64,000 bases of DNA from positions 558,001-622,000 of the forward strand of contig NZ_UUON01000050.1 of the NCBI RefSeq assembly GCF_900590885.1. Direction: 5' to 3'. Below are positions 9,201 to 15,693 of the stretch, piece after piece (position 1 is the stretch's first letter; every line of letters begins with the position of its first letter). The translations under genes were made by a program, and so were the position numbers. This DNA comes from Pseudomonas viridiflava (GTDB lineage Bacteria; Pseudomonadota; Gammaproteobacteria; Pseudomonadales; Pseudomonadaceae). Under the pieces are notes generated by a model, which made no database searches, was not told the DNA's origin, and worked only from the letters and a program-made list of their open reading frames with translations.

Positions 9201-12035
9201 CCGGCGCCGGCACGCGTCGAGGCGCTGCGTGAGCTGCTGGATGAAGCCCTCGACCCGTCGGCCACCGGCCTGATCAAAAGCGATGGTAGCCGCGCGCTGA
9301 GCATCTCGGAACTGGGCACCGCCACCGCGCAGTTGGACCAGGAAACGAGCATGGACGACGAGATCGTCGAGATCTTCCTCGAAGAAGCAGTTGATATCCT
9401 CGACAGCGCCGGCCAGTCCCTCAAACGCTGGTTGCTGGAGCTCGAGAACGCGGCGCCGTTGTCGTCACTGCAGCGCGATTTGCACACTCTCAAGGGCGGC
9501 GCGCGCATGGCCGAAATCGGCCCGGTGGGCGACCTGGCCCATGAGCTGGAATGCTTTTATGAAGGCCTGGTCGACCGCCGTTACTGCTACTCCGCCGAGC
9601 TGTCCCAAGTGCTGATGGCCAGCCACGAACGGCTGGCGCTGCAACTCGAAGAGCTGCAACACCACCAGCCCCTGAGCGACAGCGCCGAGCTGGTCGCCAA
9701 GCTGCGCGCGTTGCGCCAGAGCAGCACGCCGGCCGCGCCGGTTGCCGCACCGCCAGCCTCGGGCGCCGACCCTGAGTTGCTGGATATCTTCCTCGAAGAA
9801 GCCGCCGATATTCTCGACAGCTCCGGCGCCGCACTTCTGCGCTGGCAGGCCGAGCCGAACAATCGCCAGGAAGTCGAAACCCTGCTGCGCGACCTGCACA
9901 CCCTCAAGGGCGGCGCGCGCATGGTCGAGATCGGGCCGATTGGCGACCTGGCCCATGAGTTGGAATTTCTCTACGAAGGTTTATCCGCCGGCTTGCTCGC
10001 GCCGTCCGCCGAGCTGTTTGCCCTGCTGCAAGGTTGCCATGACCGCCTGGCGCAGATGATCGACGCGGTAGCCGATGGCCTGCCGGTGGGCTCGGTGGAC
10101 AAGCTGATCGAGCGCATCAAAAGCCTGGTGCATCCCAGCGCAGAGCCTGTAGCGCCGGTGGCCCTGCCGGCGGGCAAGGCCGAAGCGGCGGTGGACCCTG
10201 CCGCCGACATGGTGAAAATCTCCGCCGACTTGCTGGATGACCTGGTCAACCTGGCCGGCGAAACCTCGATCTTCCGCGGGCGTATCGAACAGCAGGTCAA
10301 CGACGCGCGCATCGCCCTCACCGAGGTGGAAACCACCATCGAGCGTATGCGCGACCAACTGCGCCGTCTCGATACCGAAACCCAGGGCCGCATCCTCAGC
10401 CGTCAGCAGGCCGAGGCCGAGCGCCTGGGTTATGAAGAATTCGACCCGCTGGAAATGGACCGCCATTCGCAGTTGCAGCAGCTGTCCCGCGCGCTGTCTG
10501 AATCGGTCTCCGACCTGCTCGACCTCAAGGACACCCTCGACCGTCGCAATCAGGACGCCCACGACCTGTTGCAGCAACAGGCACGCATCAACACCGAGTT
10601 GCAGGAAGGCCTGATGCGCACGCGCATGGTGCCGTTTGAACGCATGCTGCCACGGCTTAAACGCATCGTGCGCCAGGTGGCGCAGGAGCTGGGCAAGGAC
10701 GTGGAATTCATCGTCGGCAATGCCGAGGGCGAGATGGACCGCAACGTGCTCGAACGCATGGCGGCGCCCCTTGAGCATATGCTGCGCAACGCCGTCGACC
10801 ATGGCCTGGAATCCCGCGAAGCGCGGTTGGCGGCGGGCAAACCCGAGAAGGGCCGCATCAGCCTGGACCTGACCCACGAAGGCGGCGATATCGTCTTCGA
10901 CATGCGCGACGACGGCGCCGGCGTGCCCCTCGATGCCGTGCGGCGCAAGGCGATCAAGCGCGGGCTGCTCGCGCCTGAGCAGGAGATCAGCGACCGCGAC
11001 GTGTTGCAGTTCATCCTGCAGCCGGGCTTTTCCACCGCAGAAAAAATCACCCAGATTTCCGGGCGCGGCGTGGGCATGGACGTGGTGCATGAAGAAGTGC
11101 GCCAGCTCGGCGGCTCGATGTTTATTGAGTCGACGCCGGGGGAGGGCGTGCACTTTCGTATTCGCCTGCCGTTCACCGTGTCGGTCAACCGCGCGCTGAT
11201 GGTGCAATGCGCGGACGACCAATACGCGATCCCGCTTAACACCATCGAAGGCCTGGTGCGCGTGCTGCCCCATGAGCTGGCCGGGCACTATCAGCAAGAC
11301 CCGCCGCGCTATGAATACGCCGGCCAGCGCTACGAATTGTTTTACCTGGGCGACCTGCTGCACACCGTCGGTCGGCCTAGATTATTGGGTCAATACCAAC
11401 CCGTACCGGTGCTGCTGGTGCAATGCAACGAGCGGCGCGTGGCGATCCATGTGGATGCGATGGCCGGCACCCGGGAGATCGTGGTCAAGGGCCTGGGCCC
11501 GCAGTTTGCCGGGGTGCAGGGTTTGTCCGGGGCGACCATCCTCGGCGATGGCCGCGTGGTATTGATCATTGACCTGCTCGCGCATATTCGCGCCCGCCAA
11601 CCGGCCTTGCCGGCGCAGCGGGTCGACGCGCCGTTGATCCTCAACGACCCACTGAAAAAGCGCCCGTTGCTGGTGCTGGTGGTCGACGACTCGGTGACCG
11701 TGCGCAAAGTCACCAGCCGCCTGCTGGAGCGCAACGGCATGAACGTGCTCACCGCCAAAGACGGCATCGACGCCATCGCCGTGCTCGAAGAACACACCCC
11801 GGATCTGATGCTGCTCGACATCGAAATGCCGCGCATGGACGGCTTTGAAGTGGCCACCCAAGTGCGCAACGACCCCCGGCTGATGCGCCTGCCGATCATC
11901 ATGATCACCTCGCGCACCGGCCAGAAACACCGCGACCGCGCCATGGCCATCGGCGTCAACGAATACCTGGGCAAGCCGTACCAGGAGTCGGTGCTGCTGG
12001 ACAGCATCGCCTATTGGAGCAAGTCCCATGCTTGA
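6222..12035 (+). CDS. chpA: Hybrid chemosensory histidine kinase ChpA (PilL)
   Basis: A 1937-aa CheA-like kinase, the hub of the Pil-Chp pathway. Seen in order: an Hpt-like module with His48 (IHQVHGALQM); a module with Ser474 at the His position (LSQVRGALAM); canonical HTLKG modules with His656 and His787; a module with Thr929 at the His position (LTTLGEGAHI); HTLKG modules with His1088 and His1226; dimerisation helices about 1340-1480; an ATPase domain with NAVDHGLE about 1523 and GRGVGMDVV about 1613; a CheW-like domain about 1660-1795; and a receiver with Asp1866 in LLDIEMPRMDG. P. aeruginosa ChpA is longer (about 2470 aa) and is described with six Hpt, one Spt and one Tpt site. Seven sites are visible here. 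ChpC follows with an 8-bp overlap. Confidence 0.95.
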   Translation: MVDRHDYVALEWVKGDIADTLKQARSALDAFVETADGDALGECLAGIHQVHGALQMVEFYGAALLAEEIEELALALQAGHVSQRDESIRLLQQALGQLPLYLDRIHSARRDLPLVVLPLLNDLRSARGESLLSETSLFSPQLLSIAPLPDEALAQRAQPDLHEQLLQWHQLLQQALAGLLREDHGPSNLEDMARVFARLEALCQGAPLLPLWQVTSALVEGMLTGVIANSPALRSLLKASDKQLKRLLAQGIGGINQSAPDELLKSLLFYVAKVTRPTPRMQSLKERYGLDEALPDSAVVDAERARLAGPDRNAMGSVLGALCEELVRVKERLDLFVRSDRQHTSDLDALLAPLRQIADTLAVLGFGQPRKVIIDQLAVVLSLAQGQREPNDAVLMDVAGALLYVEATLAGMVGTVEPESREESRLPTTDLTQIHQLVIRESCQCLRQAKELVIDCIEADWDRQRLESLPELLSQVRGALAMIPLPRAASLMRGCTDYVDEQLMSHDSPPSEAQLAHFADVISSLEYYLERMLQDPDAAGERVLELATQGLAALGYLPAEKPWRQALVAPDGALATEEAPSQSQFDALASPTSRLNPPALQRPGSLLPPPADEEPIDDELREVFLEETDEVLEVLHRHLPNSADKTAQGEMRRAFHTLKGSGRMVRALVLAELAWAVENLLNRVLERSVVLGAEVQQVLDEAVALLPELIADFAIDDQRQRDEVDALAARAHALASGTAAAEPHDPMLLEIFRNEAQSHLDSLNHFLQQAAEHVPLQVSDELQRALHTLKGSAYMAGVLPIAELARPLDHLTREYKAHRLPLDLDEVELLLEAEALFQRGLRQLDSDPLVPIKGAADLIGRTQALLDHQLQAMLDAPTTGLRIKRDPQLITNFLAQGMDILLDAESLLRRWQQHPGERQELTALLDELTTLGEGAHIADLHPIDELCEALLDLYGAVEESSLAVSERFFHEAEQAHEALISMLDQLAAGQEINPAPARVEALRELLDEALDPSATGLIKSDGSRALSISELGTATAQLDQETSMDDEIVEIFLEEAVDILDSAGQSLKRWLLELENAAPLSSLQRDLHTLKGGARMAEIGPVGDLAHELECFYEGLVDRRYCYSAELSQVLMASHERLALQLEELQHHQPLSDSAELVAKLRALRQSSTPAAPVAAPPASGADPELLDIFLEEAADILDSSGAALLRWQAEPNNRQEVETLLRDLHTLKGGARMVEIGPIGDLAHELEFLYEGLSAGLLAPSAELFALLQGCHDRLAQMIDAVADGLPVGSVDKLIERIKSLVHPSAEPVAPVALPAGKAEAAVDPAADMVKISADLLDDLVNLAGETSIFRGRIEQQVNDARIALTEVETTIERMRDQLRRLDTETQGRILSRQQAEAERLGYEEFDPLEMDRHSQLQQLSRALSESVSDLLDLKDTLDRRNQDAHDLLQQQARINTELQEGLMRTRMVPFERMLPRLKRIVRQVAQELGKDVEFIVGNAEGEMDRNVLERMAAPLEHMLRNAVDHGLESREARLAAGKPEKGRISLDLTHEGGDIVFDMRDDGAGVPLDAVRRKAIKRGLLAPEQEISDRDVLQFILQPGFSTAEKITQISGRGVGMDVVHEEVRQLGGSMFIESTPGEGVHFRIRLPFTVSVNRALMVQCADDQYAIPLNTIEGLVRVLPHELAGHYQQDPPRYEYAGQRYELFYLGDLLHTVGRPRLLGQYQPVPVLLVQCNERRVAIHVDAMAGTREIVVKGLGPQFAGVQGLSGATILGDGRVVLIIDLLAHIRARQPALPAQRVDAPLILNDPLKKRPLLVLVVDDSVTVRKVTSRLLERNGMNVLTAKDGIDAIAVLEEHTPDLMLLDIEMPRMDGFEVATQVRNDPRLMRLPIIMITSRTGQKHRDRAMAIGVNEYLGKPYQESVLLDSIAYWSKSHA

Positions 12036-12483
12036 CCACCGCACCAGCCAACTCACCGGCTTGCTGCTGCCCCTGGCTGATCGTCACCTGGTATTGCCCA
12101 ACGTCGCCGTGGCCGAGTTGATCGACTTTCAACGCGGCGAACCGGCCAGCGATGCCCCGCCGTGGTATTTGCGGCAAGTGACCTGGCGCGATTGGCAAAT
12201 CCCGCTGATCAGCTTCGAAGCCGCCTGCGGCGAAGCCAGCGTCACCGGCGAGCGCTCGCGGATCGTGGTATTGAATGCGCTGGGCGGCCGCCCGACCTTG
12301 AAGTTTATTGCGCTGGTGATCCAGGGCATTCCCCGCTCGTACAAACTCGACAGCGAATTGAGCTACGTGGACGTGCCGTTGTGCCCGCTGGAACTGGCGG
12401 CGGTGCAAGTGGGCGAGCATGTGGCGAAGGTGCCCGACCTCATGGGGCTCGAAGCCCTGCTGGTAGAGTCCGGCCTGGCCTGA
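12028..12483 (+). CDS. chpC: CheW-like adaptor ChpC
   Basis: A 151-aa second CheW-type coupling protein of the Pil-Chp cluster. Seen: MLDHRTSQLTGLLLPLADRH, a CheW-like fold with VAVAELIDFQRGEP and WQIPLISFEAACGE. It overlaps the end of chpA by 8 bp, so the methylesterase chpB found between chpA and chpC in P. aeruginosa is absent. A REP palindrome 20 bp after the stop marks the end of the operon; chpD and chpE are also missing. Confidence 0.87.
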   Translation: MLDHRTSQLTGLLLPLADRHLVLPNVAVAELIDFQRGEPASDAPPWYLRQVTWRDWQIPLISFEAACGEASVTGERSRIVVLNALGGRPTLKFIALVIQGIPRSYKLDSELSYVDVPLCPLELAAVQVGEHVAKVPDLMGLEALLVESGLA

Positions 12484-12503
12484 TCCTAAGCCTTGCAAAA
12501 ATC

Positions 12504-12537
12504 CAGTGTGGGAGGGGGCTTGCCCCCTCCCACACTG
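12504..12537. repeat. REP-type perfect palindrome after chpC
   Basis: A 16-bp perfect stem (CAGTGTGGGAGGGGGC and complement) around TT. It sits between the convergent chpC and higA-like genes, 9 bp from the end of the latter, and is the left boundary of the accessory pocket. Confidence 0.85.
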
Positions 12538-12546
12538 ATTCGTGCC

Positions 12547-12834
12547 TCAATCAATCCGCGCAAACCGCTCGATCACCGGTTGCTCCCGATGCTCGGCCTG
12601 CCACAAGTCATAGGCACTTTGCATCGACAGCCATAGCCGCGCAGTACTCACGCCAGCCCGTTCAAGCCTCACGGCCAGATCCGGGCTGACCGGTGCACGG
12701 CCATGCAAAATCCTTGAAAAAGTCTCACGGGCGAAACCAAGGCGTCGTGCCATTTCGGTAATGGTGATGCCCACGGCAGGGACCGCATCCTCAAGCAGGA
12801 TTTCGCCGGGGTGAGGTGGGTTGTGCATACCCAT
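12547..12834 (-). CDS. HigA-family antitoxin / XRE-type regulator without a partner toxin
   Basis: A 95-aa helix-turn-helix protein of the HigA/VapI type. Seen: MHNPPHPGEILLED opening, the HTH stretch ITITEMARRLGFARETFSRILHGRAPVSPDLAVRLERAG (about 22-60) and LWLSMQSAYDLWQAEH, all typical of HigA. The start is set at 12834 (MGMHNPP...); ATGs at 12858 and 12828 are in frame and no start has a clear ribosome site. An open frame extends upstream to 13236 but that part resembles no protein. HigB normally precedes higA, yet no HigB-like reading frame is visible in the 450 bp upstream. It is likely a solitary antitoxin or autonomous regulator. Confidence 0.8.
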   Translation of the reverse strand: MGMHNPPHPGEILLEDAVPAVGITITEMARRLGFARETFSRILHGRAPVSPDLAVRLERAGVSTARLWLSMQSAYDLWQAEHREQPVIERFARID

Positions 12835-13045
12835 ACTGGGTTTGGCGATTGAATTCATGCTGGCCGCTCGTACCGAGATTCGGACCGAAAAGGCTAGAGA
12901 GGCCGGTTCCGAGCAACAACCTGAAAACCCTGTCGGAATATTCTCTGTGATGAACACGCTTTGAGGGCGCTTCGGATTTTTCCTGCAGGATTTTGGGCTG
13001 TGCATGAACTTGTCGCGGGCAGTCGGGGCGCCTAGTCTTCGTTCC

Positions 13046-13288
13046 GTCATCGGAAAAAACGGTGACACGGACGTGCAAGTCCGACGAAACTGTTTAGGCG
13101 TACAAACGCCCAGCCAACCAACGGGCGTTTTTTGTGCTCGCTGCTTTATGGCGGCTGCGCGCAGGAGGTCTTCGGACCTGCTGGGTGTCCTAAACAGGCC
13201 CGGTCTTGCACACCTGCGCACGGTCGCCACCCTCATTCGCGTGCAAGCGAACGGTGGCGCTCCTTACTGACTGTTTAGGAGTTTCATC
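13046..13288 (+). promoter_or_regulatory. Structured 5' leader RNA of the DUF6124-type gene
   Basis: Elements seen: hairpin 13046-13066 (GTCATCG/CGGTGAC with an A-rich loop); hairpin 13068-13083 (CGGAC/GTCCG, loop GTGCAA); hairpin 13097-13110 (GGCGT-ACAA-ACGCC), which overlaps a terminator-like hairpin 13104-13133 (AAACGCCC/GGGCGTTT plus Ts); UUCG-capped hairpin 13166-13179 (AGGTC/GACCT); nested hairpin 13225-13259 (CGCCACC/GGTGGCG enclosing TTCGC/GCGAA with loop GTGCAA). CTGTTTAGG occurs at 13090 and 13271 and its complement CCTAAACAG at 13189. The last copy includes the AGGAG ribosome site at 13277-13281. The layout suggests alternative folds controlling both read-through and translation; the mechanism is inferred. 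Confidence 0.6.
13104..13133 (+). terminator. Intrinsic terminator-like hairpin inside the leader
   Basis: An 8-bp stem, AAACGCCC (13104-13111) with GGGCGTTT (13123-13130), followed by three more Ts. Its 5' arm is also claimed by the competing hairpin GGCGT-ACAA-ACGCC at 13097-13110, which is the geometry of an attenuator. Confidence 0.6.
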
Positions 13289-13528
13289 ATGATCAAACCT
13301 ACCCCTAATCCGCCCCTCTTCACCGTAAACCCTCATCAGGACAGCGAAACCCTGCTGGTCAACGCCAGCGAAACCCTGTCCTCCCTCAACGCACTCACCT
13401 GCAACCTGGCCTTCGACCTGGACACCTCCCAGCGCGCAATCATGCTTGGGATCCAGCAAATGGCGGAGTTGGGGCAGTTACTGGTGGATAGAGCGCTCGA
13501 ACAGATTTCCCCCGCACCGGCGCCTTAA
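13289..13528 (+). CDS. Small DUF6124 (DUF3077)-type protein
   Basis: A 79-aa soluble protein of a short family that is common in Pseudomonas and has no known function. Seen: MIKPTPNPPLFTVNP, then QDSETLLVNASETLSSLNAL and a C-terminal helix IQQMAELGQLLVDRALEQI, which is the usual layout of the family as I remember it. A good ribosome site, AGGAG, lies 8 nt before the ATG and is part of the CTGTTTAGG element of the structured leader. There is no signal peptide or membrane segment. The next gene begins 61 bp downstream after two palindromes. Confidence 0.72.
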   Translation: MIKPTPNPPLFTVNPHQDSETLLVNASETLSSLNALTCNLAFDLDTSQRAIMLGIQQMAELGQLLVDRALEQISPAPAP

Positions 13529-13537
13529 AACTTGATC

Positions 13538-13574
13538 GTTCCCAAAAAGGGACCTATCGTTCCCTTTTTGGGAC
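13538..13574. promoter_or_regulatory. Paired TTCCCAAAAAGGGA-type palindromes before the MNT gene
   Basis: Two 16-bp elements, GTTCCCAAAAAGGGAC at 13538-13553 and GTTCCCTTTTTGGGAC at 13559-13574, lie 15 bp before the MNT gene. Each contains CCC/GGG inverted ends around an A or T run, and the pair is also near-perfectly inverted. They could be an operator bound by the winged-helix N-terminus of the next protein (autoregulation), or a hairpin. Confidence 0.6.
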
Positions 13575-13589
13575 TTATCAGCCATCGCC

Positions 13590-14219
13590 ATGCACACCTT
13601 GCCCCTCAGCACTGCGCTCTTCACAGTCACCCAGCAAAAAGTCCTGGGCTTGCTGTTTGCCAAGCCCGAGCAGAGCTTCTTCACCAATGAAATCGCACGC
13701 TGGGCTCAAGTGGGCAAAGGCAGCCTCACCCGCGAGCTGGAGCGGTTGCAGTTGGCGGGCATCTTGACCATGAGCCGTCAGGGCAACCAGATCCACTATC
13801 AAGCCAACCCTGAATGCCCGATCTACTCGGAATTGCTGGCCATCGTGCGCAAGACGCTGAGCCTGGATGAACCCTTGCGCACTGCACTGGCACCCTTCGC
13901 CGCGCAGCTGACTTGGGCTTTTATCTACGGCTCCATTGCCAAGGGCGAGGCGCACTCATCCAGTGACATAGATCTGATGCTGATCGGCGAAAGCCTCAAC
14001 TACAGTGAAGTCATGGAGCAGCTCATGCCGCTGGAAGAGCAACTGGGCCGCACCATCAACCCGACGCTTTACACCCCGGCAGACTGGATCGGCAAATGGA
14101 ATGCCGGGAACAGTTTTGTGCAGCGGGTCGTGCAGCAGGACAAGATCAACCTGATGGGGGCCAACCCCCTGGAATCCACGGATGGACAGCAAGGTAAACC
14201 TGGAGAATCTGCAACGTAG
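13590..14219 (+). CDS. Winged-helix MNT-type nucleotidyltransferase (putative antitoxin)
   Basis: A 209-aa two-domain protein. Seen: an N-terminal winged-helix domain (about 10-75: TNEIARWAQVGKGSLTRELE as the recognition helix) and a minimal nucleotidyltransferase domain with YGSIAKGEAHSSSDIDLMLI, where Gly114-Ser115, Asp126 and Asp128 form the GS...DxD site. In MNT/HEPN toxin-antitoxin pairs the MNT enzyme modifies the HEPN partner with AMP; the partner here is the next gene, which overlaps the 3' end by 38 bp. The N-terminal DNA-binding domain and the palindromes 15 bp upstream suggest autoregulation. The pairing is inferred from domains and overlap. Confidence 0.85.
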   Translation: MHTLPLSTALFTVTQQKVLGLLFAKPEQSFFTNEIARWAQVGKGSLTRELERLQLAGILTMSRQGNQIHYQANPECPIYSELLAIVRKTLSLDEPLRTALAPFAAQLTWAFIYGSIAKGEAHSSSDIDLMLIGESLNYSEVMEQLMPLEEQLGRTINPTLYTPADWIGKWNAGNSFVQRVVQQDKINLMGANPLESTDGQQGKPGESAT

Positions 14220-14616
14220 CGGCTGCCTGAAGACTGAGCCGCCGGATCGCAAGGAATGTGATGGGCTGATGCGTTCAGCCCGGGACCGCTTGAGGGATGC
14301 GGGTAATTCACAACTATCGTTCGCCAGCCGTTTCGACCTGGCTTACAACGCCGCCCATGCCATCGCCCTCACGGCCTTGCGCCTGCGAGGCTACCGCTCT
14401 GACAAACGCTATCTGGTTTTTCAATGCCTGCTTCACACCACTAACGCAAGCAAGGTGGAAGTGAGGCTATTGGCGCTGTGTCATGAGCGCCGGAACCTGG
14501 CGGAATATGAGGGGTATATGGATGAAGACGACGCGATGTTGGGGCAGTTGATGGGTAGCGCGACGGCTCTGCTGAGCCAAGTGGAAGGCCTGTTAGCTGA
14601 TCATGAATGGACATAA
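14182..14616 (+). CDS. HEPN-like protein partnered with the MNT nucleotidyltransferase
   Basis: A 144-aa helical protein. Seen: an N-terminal MDSKVNLENLQRSG, helices around LMRSARDRLRDAGNSQLSFASRFDLAYNAAHAIALTALRLRGYRS, and a late motif CHERRNLAEYEG with Arg104-Asn105 and Tyr109. Canonical HEPN ribonucleases carry R-x4-6-H; here the residue at the His position is Tyr, as in RN-x-x-EY subfamilies, so RNase activity cannot be assumed. The 38-bp overlap with the MNT gene indicates coupled expression. Most likely the toxin or target half of an MNT/HEPN pair. Confidence 0.75.
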   Translation: MDSKVNLENLQRSGCLKTEPPDRKECDGLMRSARDRLRDAGNSQLSFASRFDLAYNAAHAIALTALRLRGYRSDKRYLVFQCLLHTTNASKVEVRLLALCHERRNLAEYEGYMDEDDAMLGQLMGSATALLSQVEGLLADHEWT

Positions 14617-14646
14617 CGCAGTTTTTTCTAACACCACATGAACAAA

Positions 14647-14735
14647 TGTGGGAGGGGGCTTGCCCCCGATGGCGGACTGCCAGTTGATGCAGCTGCACCT
14701 GACCCACCACCATCGGGAGCAAGCCCCCTCCCACA
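14647..14735. repeat. Paired inverted REP elements (BIME-like)
   Basis: A plus-strand REP (TGTGGGAGGGGGCTTGCCCC...) and its inverted partner ending in CCCTCCCACA enclose a spacer. It closes the accessory pocket that began at the palindrome 12504-12537. Confidence 0.85.
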
Positions 14736-14850
14736 GGTAATTTGTTCTGTATTGGAAAACTGCCACCCATCATGCCGCCCCTTGCCACCGTAAAGATCCC
14801 CACCCCACTGCCGATAGCGAGGGGAGTTTTTCGACAGAAGTATCGACGCA

Positions 14851-15573
14851 ATGTGGCTTTTGGACGGGTTTGCCTGGCTGTACAACCTCAACAGTTTTAC
14901 CGGCGTGCTGCTGATGTGGTTTGCGGTGCTGGTGCTCACGGCGGCAGTGACCATGAACGTGCAGTCCAACCGCGGCAAGCTGTGGGGCTTCATGATTACG
15001 TCGGCCGGCGCGGTGTTTATTCTGGTGTATCTGGAAAGCCTGAACCTCATCGGCGCGGAACAGGCTATCAAAGGCGTAATGAGCAATTTCGTGGTCATGA
15101 CCCTGGGTGGGCTCGGTTCAGGCCTTCTGGCGGTGGCGATAACCGAGAAGCCGACCCCGGATGAAGAAGCACAGGCCCGAGGGTTCATCCGGGATCGCCT
15201 GCTGGATGCCCTGGAATATGCCTTTGTGTTTTTCGCGATTTGTTCGCTCACCCTGCTTGCGTTTGGCCTGCTGTTTAACTGGCTGGGCTTTCCTCCCATC
15301 GATGAACATGACCTGCTAAGCCTGCTGATCGTGTGCCTCGGCGCACTGCTGGGCTACGCGATCGCCTCCCGTGTCAGCCGCTTGAAAAACTGGGAGCAGC
15401 TGGGTGCCGGCGCGCTGGTGGCGCTGCTCTTGCTGCTGCTGCCGGTTTACGCGCAAGCCCTGGCAGGCCTGTGGGATTGGAGCGCGCCGGCAGTGCTGGG
15501 GCTGCACGTTTTTGCGGCATTGGCGCTGCTAAGGACCATCTGGTTCCATCGCTTCGAATGGCGCAACGCCTGA
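14851..15573 (+). CDS. Multi-pass membrane protein of unknown function
   Basis: A 240-aa protein I do not recognise. Seen: about six hydrophobic segments (roughly residues 14-36, 45-67, 77-99, 125-147, 157-172, 190-235) with a charged cytoplasmic-type loop (TEKPTPDEEAQARGFIRDRL) in the middle. No signal peptide, cofactor motif or transporter signature is evident. It lies between the accessory pocket and the mdc operon on the same strand, but the 120-bp gap before mdcA argues for a separate transcription unit. Codon usage looks like the neighbours. Confidence 0.8.
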   Translation: MWLLDGFAWLYNLNSFTGVLLMWFAVLVLTAAVTMNVQSNRGKLWGFMITSAGAVFILVYLESLNLIGAEQAIKGVMSNFVVMTLGGLGSGLLAVAITEKPTPDEEAQARGFIRDRLLDALEYAFVFFAICSLTLLAFGLLFNWLGFPPIDEHDLLSLLIVCLGALLGYAIASRVSRLKNWEQLGAGALVALLLLLLPVYAQALAGLWDWSAPAVLGLHVFAALALLRTIWFHRFEWRNA

Positions 15574-15693
15574 ATCCCCGTGTTCATTGAGCCATCATTA
15601 ACCTAGGCGTAACAGTCCAACGCCCAGCTTGATTGATGCCCCTCGCTTTCACTCCTAAGGTAAGCCCACGACAGCTAACCCCGTGGAGCGACC

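Larger units (their letters stand above)
12835..13288. other. Gene-free stretch between higA-like gene and DUF6124 gene
   Basis: 454 bp without a convincing protein gene on either strand. The left part (12835-13005) is the upstream side of the higA-like gene and shows nothing I can name. A weak sigma70-like promoter, TTGTCG at 13010 and TAGTCT at 13033 with 17-bp spacing, would start transcription near 13045. From 13046 onwards the DNA is densely self-complementary (see the leader feature). Confidence 0.6.

Noticed and set aside
12835..13236. Upstream extension of the HigA-like frame as a longer fused protein
   Set aside because: The extra 130 residues show no homology-like pattern and cross the structured leader of the DUF6124 gene on the opposite strand.
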